A DNA stretch of 64,000 nt, taken from assembly GCA_016839165.1 (NCBI GenBank), contig CP069300.1:3844001-3908000 (forward strand), read 5' to 3'. Shown here one piece after another: positions 10,798 through 18,152 of this stretch. The notes beneath the pieces are model-generated. The model did no database searches and was not told where the DNA came from. It saw only the letters and a program-made list of their open reading frames with translations. A program made the translations under genes and the position numbers. The stretch comes from Bradyrhizobium sp. PSBB068. GTDB taxonomy: Bacteria; Pseudomonadota; Alphaproteobacteria; Rhizobiales; Xanthobacteraceae. The number at the start of each line of letters is the position of its first letter. Position 1 is the first letter of the stretch.

Positions 10798-11883
10798 ATG
10801 AGCCAGACAGTTGCAGCGATCCGCGGAGTAAAGGCGCGAGGTGTCGTGGTGCCCCTCAAGCGTCCTGTGAGGACTGCCTTCGGCGTGATCGATTCCGGCC
10901 CGCTGGTCCTGATCGATGTCGAGACCGATCAAGGCGTTACCGGCCGCACCTACATCTTCGCCTACAGCAAGCTCACACTTCACCCGCTTTGTTATCTGAT
11001 CGAGGAGATCGGCCGCGAGGTGATCGGCAAGCCGGTCGCGCCGTTCGATCTGATGAAGGCGATGGATGCCAAGTTTCGGCTGCTGGGCTGGCAGGGCCTG
11101 GTCGGCATGGCGGTGTCCGGTCTCGACATGGCCTATTGGGACGTGCTCGCCCAGCTTGCCGGCCGGCCGCTGGTCGAACTGCTCGGCGGCTCGGCGAAGC
11201 CGATCAAGACCTATGACAGCTACGGCGCGGTCGATCCCGTCACTGATGAGCGCGCGCTGCGCCGCTCGCTCGACCAGGGCTTTCGCGGCATCAAGATCAA
11301 GGGTGGCGACGGTGATGCCGCCAATGACGAACGCGTCGTGAAAGGCGTGCGCGCCCTGCTCGGCCCCGACATCGCTCTGATGATCGATTTCAACCAGTCG
11401 CTCGATCCGGCCGAAGCGACCCGCCGCATCGCACGCCTGGCGCCCTACGACCTGCACTGGATCGAGGAGCCGGTGCCGCAGGAGAGCCTGGCCGGCCACG
11501 CAAAAGTCCGCGAGACCTCGCCGACGCCGATCCAGGCCGGCGAGAATTGGTGGTTCCCGCGCGGCTTCGCCGAGGCGATCGCGGCCGGCGCTTCCGACTT
11601 CATCATGCCCGACGTGATGAAGGTCGGCGGCGTCACCGGCTGGATGCAGGTCGCAGGGCAAGCCGACGCGGCGTCGATCCCGATGTCGAGCCACCTGTTC
11701 GCCGAAGTCAGCGCGCACCTGCTCGCAGTGACGCCGACCGCGCACTGGCTCGAATTCCTCGACTTCGCCGGCGCGATCCTGGCAAGGTCCGCCGAGATCG
11801 TCGACGGCGCCGTGACCGCGCGCGGTCCCGGGCTTGGCATCGAATGGAACGAGCCGGCGGTGGCGAAGTACCTGGTGAGCTAG
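10798..11883 (+). CDS. Mandelate racemase/muconate lactonizing enzyme family protein (enolase superfamily)
   Basis: 361-residue TIM-barrel enzyme that would abstract a proton alpha to a carboxylate using Mg2+. The N-terminal capping domain runs to about residue 125. The barrel shows the KxK pair (GIKIKGG), metal ligands in MIDFN, WIEEP and AGENWW, and a late histidine in SSHLFAE, which fits the mandelate racemase subgroup (Lys and His bases) rather than MLE proper. The ATG at 10798 has AGGGGA 5-7 bases upstream and was preferred to an earlier in-frame start inside the upstream gene's end. It follows the multicopper-oxidase-like gene on the same strand. The substrate is unknown. Confidence 0.88.
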   Translation: MSQTVAAIRGVKARGVVVPLKRPVRTAFGVIDSGPLVLIDVETDQGVTGRTYIFAYSKLTLHPLCYLIEEIGREVIGKPVAPFDLMKAMDAKFRLLGWQGLVGMAVSGLDMAYWDVLAQLAGRPLVELLGGSAKPIKTYDSYGAVDPVTDERALRRSLDQGFRGIKIKGGDGDAANDERVVKGVRALLGPDIALMIDFNQSLDPAEATRRIARLAPYDLHWIEEPVPQESLAGHAKVRETSPTPIQAGENWWFPRGFAEAIAAGASDFIMPDVMKVGGVTGWMQVAGQADAASIPMSSHLFAEVSAHLLAVTPTAHWLEFLDFAGAILARSAEIVDGAVTARGPGLGIEWNEPAVAKYLVS

Positions 11884-11917
11884 CGCCTGACTGTAAACGA
11901 GGAGGAGCCCGGAGGCC

Positions 11918-12847
11918 GTGCCAGTTTTCCCTCGCCGCTCAACCGTCGCATTGCGCCTCTTCCTTCCGAGGCTTGTCGCGGCCTGTCTGATCGGCTTGTG
12001 CTTCAGCGGAGCCGCGTTCGGCAAGGATCGCAACGACGACAGCGGCGCTCCGGCAGACGCGACGCCTAACATCTATCTCGATCTGCGAACAAGTTACGCA
12101 ACCGTGCCGGCCGGCGCGTTGCCGGTCGGCTTCGGCAGTCCGGCGCTGTTTAGCGCGCTCCAGTCGCTTGCGCTTGCCAATGGCGGCACGCTTCCGACCA
12201 GCGTATCCCTGCCATCCCGGCAATCCCTCGCTGTCGATCTCCCGTTGACGGTGGATGTCAGCGATACCGTCTCGCTCTATGCCGGCGTCTCCGGCACGAC
12301 CACCTACGGACCCGCGCAGGGCTGGTCGGCGTTCGATGTCACCAGCTGGAACGTCGGGTTTCAGGCAGATCTCTACAGCCAGAAAGGCGGCTCGATCCCG
12401 ACCATCACCTGGCAATCGACAATCACCCAGGCGATCCCGAACGGGCCGACCGGGACGACGACCTTCAACAACGTTCTCGAGTTCGACTACGCCTTCGACG
12501 CGGACGCCACGCGGGGCATGCTGGCGGGTATCCAGGATACCCGCGTCGAGGTGGCGACCGCGCTCGCCCGAATCCATCCAAACATCATCGGCTATGTCGG
12601 CGGCTACTATCAGTGGCCGAGCAACTGGAAATTCACCGGCCGCGCCGGCGTGCAATATTTCGGCGGCGCACAGTTCCTGTCCTTCACGCCGGTTCGGTCG
12701 TTCACCCAGCCGATTCTCCGGCTCGATCTCGATCGGATGGACGACAACGACAATCGCCTGTTCGGAGTCACGGCTCAAATCATATGGGTGCCGAAGCCGT
12801 CCTATCAGCTGACGCTGCGGACGCCGCTCTATTTCGTGCGCAATTGA
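11918..12847 (+). CDS. Exported protein of unknown function, possible outer-membrane beta-barrel
   Basis: 309 residues. An N-terminal signal (basic start, then LVAACLIGLCFSGAAFG) points to export. The mature part has many alternating hydrophobic/polar stretches rich in Tyr, Thr and Gly, and ends LRTPLYFVRN with a near-terminal aromatic residue, as in outer-membrane beta-barrels. I do not recognise a named family. The GTG at 11918 has GGAGG three bases upstream and GAGGAGG a little further. It lies 34 bp after the enolase-superfamily gene and may be in the same transcript. Confidence 0.65.
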   Translation: MPVFPRRSTVALRLFLPRLVAACLIGLCFSGAAFGKDRNDDSGAPADATPNIYLDLRTSYATVPAGALPVGFGSPALFSALQSLALANGGTLPTSVSLPSRQSLAVDLPLTVDVSDTVSLYAGVSGTTTYGPAQGWSAFDVTSWNVGFQADLYSQKGGSIPTITWQSTITQAIPNGPTGTTTFNNVLEFDYAFDADATRGMLAGIQDTRVEVATALARIHPNIIGYVGGYYQWPSNWKFTGRAGVQYFGGAQFLSFTPVRSFTQPILRLDLDRMDDNDNRLFGVTAQIIWVPKPSYQLTLRTPLYFVRN

Positions 12848-13307
12848 TCAAGCAGTTCCAGCCGGCAGGCCGCGTGTGATCGCGCGACGTTTCTCGCACT
12901 GCAAGAGTATCGGCCGGTCAGAGTTGCGTTGGGCTGTTTCGGCCGTTTTCTCTCCGCTTCAGTGGAACGGGTTCATCGCCGTGAACGCTGCGGCGAACTG
13001 ATCGTCGTCGCGCACGTTCAATTGTTCGGTCGGGACATCGAGCCCCTTTTCGGCCAAGAAGACCCGAACGCGCTGGGCGCTCGCCGCCGGCCCGAACCCG
13101 TAGAGCTTCATCGTCGCTCTCCCTCGCCGCCGACGCCGAAGCGCGCGCTCATGCGCGAACTTTTCGCGTTCGTCGACCAGCGAGACGGCGTAATCGTCGA
13201 ACGAGACCCAGCTCTTGCCCTGTTCATCCCTGATGCTCCAACGCCGCTATCATTTGGGCGAAACTGGTCCGTGTCACCGCGTCCATCGCTCTCGTGCCTT
13301 TCCCGGC
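12848..13307. other. Degraded region around a glutathione S-transferase remnant
   Basis: 460 bp with no intact gene. The minus strand holds a GST fragment (12959-13111), and in the same frame upstream of it (13112-13228) an open stretch reading DEQGKSWVSFDDYAVSLVDE and onward, which looks protein-like but is unrecognised. A plus-strand frame at 12929-13318 is antisense to these and not credible. Confidence 0.55.
12959..13111 (-). pseudogene. Truncated glutathione S-transferase, N-terminal fragment
   Basis: 50 codons starting MKLYGFGPAASAQRVRVF. This is the thioredoxin-fold start of a GST (beta1-alpha1, glutathione-binding Ser/Ala region), and the fragment continues to TAMNPFH and then TGA. 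Normal GSTs are about 200-230 residues and continue past NPxxxVP into the all-helical domain. No continuation is visible in any frame downstream, so the gene appears to have been cut by deletion rather than by a single frameshift. A 50-residue product could not bind substrate. An intact unrelated GST lies at 25924-26574. Confidence 0.7.
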
Positions 13308-14420
13308 TCAGGCGCTGAATGCGCCGACCTCATCGAGGCTCGGATAGTCGGTGTAGCCGCGCTCGGCGCCGCCGTAGAATGTCGATCGATCCGGCGCGTT
13401 GAGCGGCGCGCCGAGCGCGAGACGCCTCGGCAGATCGGGATTGGCGATGAAGGCACGCCCGAACGCGACGAGGTCTGCCGTGCCCGCGGCGAGCGCCTCC
13501 TCGGCGGTCTCGGCGGTGAAGCCTCCCGACACAATGAACGGCCCGGGAAACAACGGGCGCAACAGCGTAGCGACGGATTGCGGTGCTGCGTCGTCGGTCT
13601 GATCCACCAGACCGGCGCGCACCCGAGCCTCGATCAAATGCAGGAAGCCGATCTGACGTGCGGCCAGTTGCTTGATGACGTGCGTGTACAGAGACATCGG
13701 GTCACTGTCCGCGACATCGCCGACGCTGCTGAACGGCGACAGCCGAACGCCGATGCGATCGGCCGGCCACACGTCCGAGACTGCATCGAGGACTTCAAAC
13801 AGCAGACGGGCGCGGTTCTCGATCGAGCCGCCATAGCGGTCGGTGCGGTGATTGGTCTTGTCCTCCAGAAATTGCTGAAGCAGATAACCGTTGGCGGCAT
13901 GAATCTCGATGCCGTCGAACCCGGCCCGCTTGGCGTTCTCCGCGGCCTTGCGGTAGTCGGCGACAATCTGCACGATTTCGCTCAACTCGAGCGCGCGGGG
14001 CGTCTCATAAGGCGCGCGCTGAAAATCGCTCTTGAAAGCATTGCCTGCCGGCCGGATCGCAGACGGCGCGACAGGAACGGCTCCGTCCTTTTGAAACGAG
14101 GAGTGCGAAATCCTTCCCACGTGCCACAGCTGCAGGAAGATCACTCCGCCTCGCTCCTTGACTGCGTCGACGACGGTGCGCCAACCCGCGATCTGGTCCT
14201 CCGTGTAGATTCCCGGCGTCCGCGGATAGCCCTGCCCTTGCTGGGAAATCTGGGTCGCTTCGGCGATGATCAGCCCGCCTTCGGTCGCGCGCTGACCGTA
14301 ATAGGTCGCGGCGAGCGGCGACGGCACGCCGTTGGCTGATCGCATCCTGGTCAACGGCGGCATCACAACACGGTGCGCGAGCCGAAAGGCTCCAAGCTGG
14401 AACGAAGTTGAAAGCTTCAT
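13308..14420 (-). CDS. nemA: Alkene reductase, Old Yellow Enzyme family (N-ethylmaleimide reductase-like)
   Basis: 370-residue FMN-dependent TIM-barrel ene-reductase that reduces electrophilic alkenes, maleimides and nitro compounds with NADPH. Visible motifs: VVMPPLTRMRS at the first strand, LQLWHVGRISH, the catalytic substrate-binding pair in IEIHAANGYLLQQF (His and Asn three residues apart), TDRYGGSIENR, and the phosphate-binding FGRAFIANPDL. The ATG at 14420 has GGAGAGAG nearby. A 21-bp operator-like site begins 10 bp upstream, and a near-copy sits before the adjacent tetR gene, so repression by that regulator with induction by electrophiles is likely. In E. coli nemA is controlled by NemR, also of the TetR family. 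Confidence 0.92.
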   Translation of the reverse strand: MKLSTSFQLGAFRLAHRVVMPPLTRMRSANGVPSPLAATYYGQRATEGGLIIAEATQISQQGQGYPRTPGIYTEDQIAGWRTVVDAVKERGGVIFLQLWHVGRISHSSFQKDGAVPVAPSAIRPAGNAFKSDFQRAPYETPRALELSEIVQIVADYRKAAENAKRAGFDGIEIHAANGYLLQQFLEDKTNHRTDRYGGSIENRARLLFEVLDAVSDVWPADRIGVRLSPFSSVGDVADSDPMSLYTHVIKQLAARQIGFLHLIEARVRAGLVDQTDDAAPQSVATLLRPLFPGPFIVSGGFTAETAEEALAAGTADLVAFGRAFIANPDLPRRLALGAPLNAPDRSTFYGGAERGYTDYPSLDEVGAFSA

Positions 14421-14429
14421 TTTCTCTCT

Positions 14430-14450
14430 CCAATATGACCGGTCATCTTA
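14430..14450. promoter_or_regulatory. TetR operator upstream of the Old Yellow Enzyme gene
   Basis: A 21-bp site centred on the perfect palindrome ATGACCGGTCAT (14435-14446). It matches the site at 15103-15123 at 20 of 21 positions. It abuts the Shine-Dalgarno region of the reductase gene. Confidence 0.8.
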
Positions 14451-14504
14451 GTCGCAAAACAAGTTGATGCCGGTGGCTCTTTGGTACCTTTGGCTCTCGA
14501 CGGC

Positions 14505-15083
14505 TCAGGCGAAGATGCTTGCGAATACCAAGCGCTCGAACTGATCGAACGGCGACTTGTCCTGTTCGACCTTGGACCTGAGCACAGCGCCCTCCCAGGC
14601 ATTGACCAGGAATGTCGCAATGGTGGCGGCGGGCAGACGCGGCTGGACGCGGCCGGCTTTCTCGGCCTCGCGCACGCAGGATTCGATCGCGCGGCTCCAG
14701 GCGGCGTAGATCTCGGCGAGACGATCGCGGACCTCGTTGCTCTGCACAGAGAGCTCTGCACTGAAGTTCCCGATCATGCATCCCGTTTGGAAATTCTGAC
14801 GGATGGCGAGGTCCGACAAGCCACGAAAGAAGCGACGAAGCCGCTCCACAGGGTCGACACTTGTGTCGCTTAGCTGTACGCGCCGAGCGGCGCCGTTCTG
14901 CCAATACCGCTCCAGCGCCTCCAGCGCCAAAGCTTCCTTGCTCTCGAAGTGATTGTAGAACGATCCCTTCGGCACCCCGGCGGCAACCGTGATGTCCTGA
15001 ACTCCGGTGCCGTTGAAGCCATGGCGGTGCAGGGTCTGCAACCCCGCCTCGATCAATTGTTCCCGGACGCTCGGCCTCGCCAT
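14505..15083 (-). CDS. TetR/AcrR family transcriptional regulator (NemR-like role)
   Basis: 192-residue repressor. The N-terminal helix-turn-helix covers about residues 5-50 (AGLQTLHRHGFNGTGVQDI then GVPKGSFYNHFESKEALA). The C-terminal helical domain has a conserved TGCMIGNFSAEL, and its cysteine could sense electrophiles by analogy with NemR. The ATG at 15083 (MARPSVRE) was preferred over one 16 codons upstream because CAGGAG precedes it and the upstream codons run through the operator at 15103-15123. It lies 84 bp ahead of the Old Yellow Enzyme gene on the same strand, and both genes carry the same operator. Confidence 0.9.
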   Translation of the reverse strand: MARPSVREQLIEAGLQTLHRHGFNGTGVQDITVAAGVPKGSFYNHFESKEALALEALERYWQNGAARRVQLSDTSVDPVERLRRFFRGLSDLAIRQNFQTGCMIGNFSAELSVQSNEVRDRLAEIYAAWSRAIESCVREAEKAGRVQPRLPAATIATFLVNAWEGAVLRSKVEQDKSPFDQFERLVFASIFA

Positions 15084-15102
15084 GCTCTGATCTCCTGAAC
15101 GA

Positions 15103-15123
15103 CCAATATGACCGGTCGTCTTA
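15103..15123. promoter_or_regulatory. TetR autoregulatory operator
   Basis: A 21-bp site with core TGACCGGTCG, one mismatch from the copy at 14430-14450, located 20-40 bp upstream of the tetR start codon. Confidence 0.78.
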
Positions 15124-15258
15124 AATGTCAAGCGCTACTCCACCGGGCGCACTCTGCGTAGATCGGGACAAGCGCGGGCTGCATACTGTATTGTTCGACC
15201 AGATCGGCGTGCCGCCGAGCGAACCTGACACCGCGTAGACTCAGATCGGAGAACCGGG

Positions 15259-15600
15259 ATGGCACAGTGTATCGTCGTCGTTCAATTCGACCTTCCGAAG
15301 CGAACTGAAGAACAGGCCATCAAGGGCGGCATGGGCACCGCCCCCATTTATCGAAACCTCGCAACAAAGGGGCTGATCCGCAAAGACTATCTCAACGGAG
15401 AAGCCGGCACCGGCGGCGTCTATTTGTGGGAGAGCCGGGAGGCAGCCGAGGCATGGTTTACCGAGGCCAAGATCGCCGAGCTCACCGAACGCTTCGGAGC
15501 CCGGCCGCGGCTGACCTGGTACGACACGTACGTCACCGTCGACAATCTGAAGGGCGAGACGCGCGTGAACCAGTCCCCGCTGATTTCAGCCGCGGAATGA
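15259..15600 (+). CDS. YdhR-like small protein (dimeric alpha/beta-barrel fold)
   Basis: 113 residues, cytoplasmic, no signal. The order is an N-terminal beta strand (CIVVVQFDLP), a central GGVYLWESREAAEAWFTEA and a C-terminal TWYDTYVTVDNL. This resembles YdhR-type putative monooxygenases of the dimeric alpha/beta-barrel superfamily, which cluster with redox and electrophile-stress genes. The reaction is not established for the family. It diverges from tetR and may belong to the same stress regulon, since the operator at 15103-15123 lies between them. Confidence 0.65.
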   Translation: MAQCIVVVQFDLPKRTEEQAIKGGMGTAPIYRNLATKGLIRKDYLNGEAGTGGVYLWESREAAEAWFTEAKIAELTERFGARPRLTWYDTYVTVDNLKGETRVNQSPLISAAE

Positions 15601-15724
15601 ATCGGCCTGCGTTGTCGCCAAACGCGCGCAGCTGAGCGCAGCGCCGACGTCCTCAGCAACAATCGCGCGATAGATCGTCACGTACGGCTCGCCCTGACGC
15701 GCTCTAGTACGGGCGTCGGGCAGT

Positions 15725-16690
15725 TCAAACCCGTTTGCGACGATCGTGCGGTCGCTTGGCCGGGTCTGCGTGAACCCCGCCCCCCTTGGCGGCCAACTTC
15801 GTCTCCGCCCGTATCATGTCGACGAAAGCTCGGAGCCCGGCCGTCATGTGCCGATGCCGCGGATAATAGAGGCGCAAGCCGGGGAATGGCGGCGTCCAGT
15901 CGTCCAGCACGGATCGTAACGTTCCGGCGGCGAGATGTCCCGTGACCCAGAAATCACTGATGAACGCCAGTCCCAGGCCTTCGACCGCGGATTCGACCAT
16001 CAAGGCGTCATTGTCGAGGGTCAGCCTGCCCGGGACATCCACCGCCATCTGCTCGCCGCCGCGCTTCTCGAATTCCCAGTGATAGATCTTGCCGCTGGGC
16101 ATCCGCCTGCGAATGCATTCATGGGTGAGCAGATCAAGCGGAGACCGCGGCACCAACGCGCGCGCGAAATAGCCGGGCGCGCCAACGACGATGAAGCGCG
16201 TGTCCGGGCCGCAGGGAATCGCGACCATGTCTTGCGGCACGGCTTCAGCCAGCCGGATGCCGGCATCAAAGCCCTCCGCGACGATATCGATGGGCCGGCC
16301 CTCCAGCGTCAATTCGACGTTCATGTCGGGATAGTGCCGCAGAAACTTTGCGACGACGGGACGGAGGATCTGGTGCGCGGCGCGCTCCTTCAGGTTGATG
16401 CGCAGCGTTCCTGCGGGAGTGTCGCGGAACTCGTTCACGTCCTCCATGGCGCCGGCAATCTCGCGCAGCGCGGGACTGACCCTGGCGAGGAAGCGCTCGC
16501 CCGCCTCCGACAGCGCGACGCTGCGTGTCGTCCGGTTGATGAGACGCACGCCCAGCTTCTTCTCCAGCGCGGCGATCGCATGACTGAGCGCCGAGGGCGA
16601 AATGCCGAGCTCGGTCGCGGCGGCGCGAAAGCTGCGATGCGTCGAGATCGCGACGACCGCGTTCAGCTCGAAAAGGCCAGCATGCTGCAT
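15725..16690 (-). CDS. LysR family transcriptional regulator
   Basis: 321 residues. The N-terminal winged helix (FELNAVVAISTHRSFRAAA, then GISPSALSHAIAALEKKLG) is typical. The C-terminal periplasmic-binding-like effector domain includes AVPQDMVAIPCGPD and ECIRRRMPSGKIYHWEF, the pattern of the AaeR/DsdC-side LysR branch that commonly controls adjacent reductases. It diverges from the SDR gene at 16803. The 112-bp gap has a clean LysR-type site (16728-16745), so it probably activates or represses the SDR gene and itself. The basic C-terminal tail (PAKRPHDRRKRV) is unusual but probably harmless. Confidence 0.9.
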   Translation of the reverse strand: MQHAGLFELNAVVAISTHRSFRAAATELGISPSALSHAIAALEKKLGVRLINRTTRSVALSEAGERFLARVSPALREIAGAMEDVNEFRDTPAGTLRINLKERAAHQILRPVVAKFLRHYPDMNVELTLEGRPIDIVAEGFDAGIRLAEAVPQDMVAIPCGPDTRFIVVGAPGYFARALVPRSPLDLLTHECIRRRMPSGKIYHWEFEKRGGEQMAVDVPGRLTLDNDALMVESAVEGLGLAFISDFWVTGHLAAGTLRSVLDDWTPPFPGLRLYYPRHRHMTAGLRAFVDMIRAETKLAAKGGGVHADPAKRPHDRRKRV

Positions 16691-16727
16691 TGTACGATTA
16701 CCTGCATCAGGTCATGCCACTTTATGC

Positions 16728-16745
16728 TGATTATTGCACTAATCA
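16728..16745. promoter_or_regulatory. LysR-type binding site between lysR and the SDR gene
   Basis: TGATTA (16728-16733), 6 bp, TAATCA (16740-16745): a perfect inverted repeat fitting the T-N11-A LysR box, in the divergent gap. Confidence 0.65.
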
Positions 16746-16802
16746 AGTCGACTATATCGAGCCCGCAATCTGGATCGGCAACCTGAACAAAGGACATTCC
16801 CT

Positions 16803-17630
16803 ATGCCAAAGACATTCCTCATCACGGGCGTTTCGTCCGGCTTCGGCCGCGCGTTGGCCGAGGCAGCATTGAGCGATGGCCATACCGTCGTCGGCACCGT
16901 GCGCAACGAGAACGACAAGCAGAAGTTCGAGGCGCTCGGCGAAGGCGTGCACGCGGTAATCCTTGATGTGACCGACTTCGGGGCCATCGCGCCCGCCGTC
17001 GCCGACGTCGAGCGCACGATCGGCGCGATCGGCGTTCTGGTGAACAATGCCGGCTATGGTCACGAGGGCATCCTGGAGGAATCATCGATCGACGATCTGC
17101 GACGCCAGTTCGAGGTCAACGTCTTCGGCGCGGTGGCGATGATCCAGGCGGTGCTGCCCTTCATGCGCAAACGCCGCGCCGGGCATATCCTCAACGTCAC
17201 GTCGATGGGCGGGTTCATCACGATGCCCGGTCTCGGCTACTATCACGGCAGCAAGTTCGCGCTGGAAGGGATCTCCGAAACCCTCGGCAAGGAGGTCAAT
17301 GACCTCGGCATCAAGGTCACGGCGGTCGAGCCCGGCAGCTTCCGCACCGACTGGGCTGGGCGATCGATGGTACGGGCGGAACGATCGATCGCAGACTATG
17401 ACGCTCTCATTGACCCGATCCGCAAACGCCGCCTGGAAATGAGCGGCCGGCAGGTTGGCGATCCCCAGAAGGCCGCGCAGGCCATGCTAAAACTCGCACT
17501 GTCGGCCGATCCGCCGGCGCACCTGCTGCTCGGCAGCGATGCGGTGCGGCTGGTCGAGGACAAGATGAAGCTGCTGCAGGCCGAATTCGCTGCGTGGAAG
17601 AGCGTCTCGCTCTCCACCGACATTGCCTGA
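16803..17630 (+). CDS. Short-chain dehydrogenase/reductase, classical type
   Basis: 275-residue NAD(P)-dependent oxidoreductase with a Rossmann fold. The cofactor motif TGVSSGFG is at residues 8-15, NNAGYG near 83, and the catalytic region has Ser in NVTSMGG and the Tyr-Lys pair in YYHGSKFALE. After the catalytic Tyr the VEPGSFRTDWAG loop is typical of classical SDRs. A basic residue after the second strand (VRNENDK) suggests NADP(H). The ATG at 16803 has AAGGAC 6-7 bases upstream. It is divergent from lysR, which probably controls it. The substrate is unknown. Confidence 0.9.
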   Translation: MPKTFLITGVSSGFGRALAEAALSDGHTVVGTVRNENDKQKFEALGEGVHAVILDVTDFGAIAPAVADVERTIGAIGVLVNNAGYGHEGILEESSIDDLRRQFEVNVFGAVAMIQAVLPFMRKRRAGHILNVTSMGGFITMPGLGYYHGSKFALEGISETLGKEVNDLGIKVTAVEPGSFRTDWAGRSMVRAERSIADYDALIDPIRKRRLEMSGRQVGDPQKAAQAMLKLALSADPPAHLLLGSDAVRLVEDKMKLLQAEFAAWKSVSLSTDIA

Positions 17631-17687
17631 GCAGCACCAGTCGCCGCGGCGGTCCGTCATAGCAAGGCGGACCGGCCCCTCTTGAAA

Positions 17688-18152
17688 CTAGCTCGCGGCT
17701 ACTCGCGTCCAGAGATAGCGCACGTCCGGTTCCTTCTCCTCGTTGCGGCTGCCATCGGTCCGCTCGACGACGACAAAGCTGCGCGCCTCGTAGAAGCTTC
17801 GCGCCCGTGCGTTGCGCTGGAAGGTCCAGAGTTGCAGCCGGTCGACGGCTTGCTGCGCGATCGCAAGCAGCGCGCCGCCGATGCCGCGGCCCTGTGCATC
17901 CGGCAGCACGTAGAGCTGCTCGATCCAATCGTCGCGGAACGCGATCACGCCAGACATCGTCTCGCCATCGAACGCGCCCCACAATGTGCAGGCCGCAAAC
18001 ATCTGCTCTCGATAGAACCAGCGGTCTTCGTCGGGCGTGTGCAGGCCGACGAGCCAGGGCAGTGCGTGATCGAACGACGCACGATGCACGCGCGCGGCGG
18101 CGTCCATGTCCGCAAGCGCGAGCCGCCTAATACTCAATCCCGAACTCATCAT
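17688..18152 (-). CDS. GNAT family N-acetyltransferase
   Basis: 154 residues, single GNAT domain. The acetyl-CoA pyrophosphate-binding motif A is seen as LYVLPDAQGRGIGGALL (about residues 79-95), and the C-terminal NARARSFYEARSFVVVE matches motif B. The substrate could be an amino group on a small molecule or protein; nothing in the sequence decides. The start (18152, or the next ATG at 18149) lies inside the last codons of nnrDE, overlapping it by 26 bp, so it is probably co-transcribed and translationally coupled. Confidence 0.85.
   Translation of the reverse strand: MMSSGLSIRRLALADMDAAARVHRASFDHALPWLVGLHTPDEDRWFYREQMFAACTLWGAFDGETMSGVIAFRDDWIEQLYVLPDAQGRGIGGALLAIAQQAVDRLQLWTFQRNARARSFYEARSFVVVERTDGSRNEEKEPDVRYLWTRVAAS

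Noticed and set aside
10732-12072. Minus-strand frame of 446 codons opposite the enolase-superfamily gene
   Set aside because: The plus strand carries all catalytic motifs of the mandelate racemase family; the minus frame has none of any family.
12929-13318. Plus-strand frame of 129 codons in the gap before the Old Yellow Enzyme gene
   Set aside because: It runs antisense to the GST remnant and has no family resemblance.
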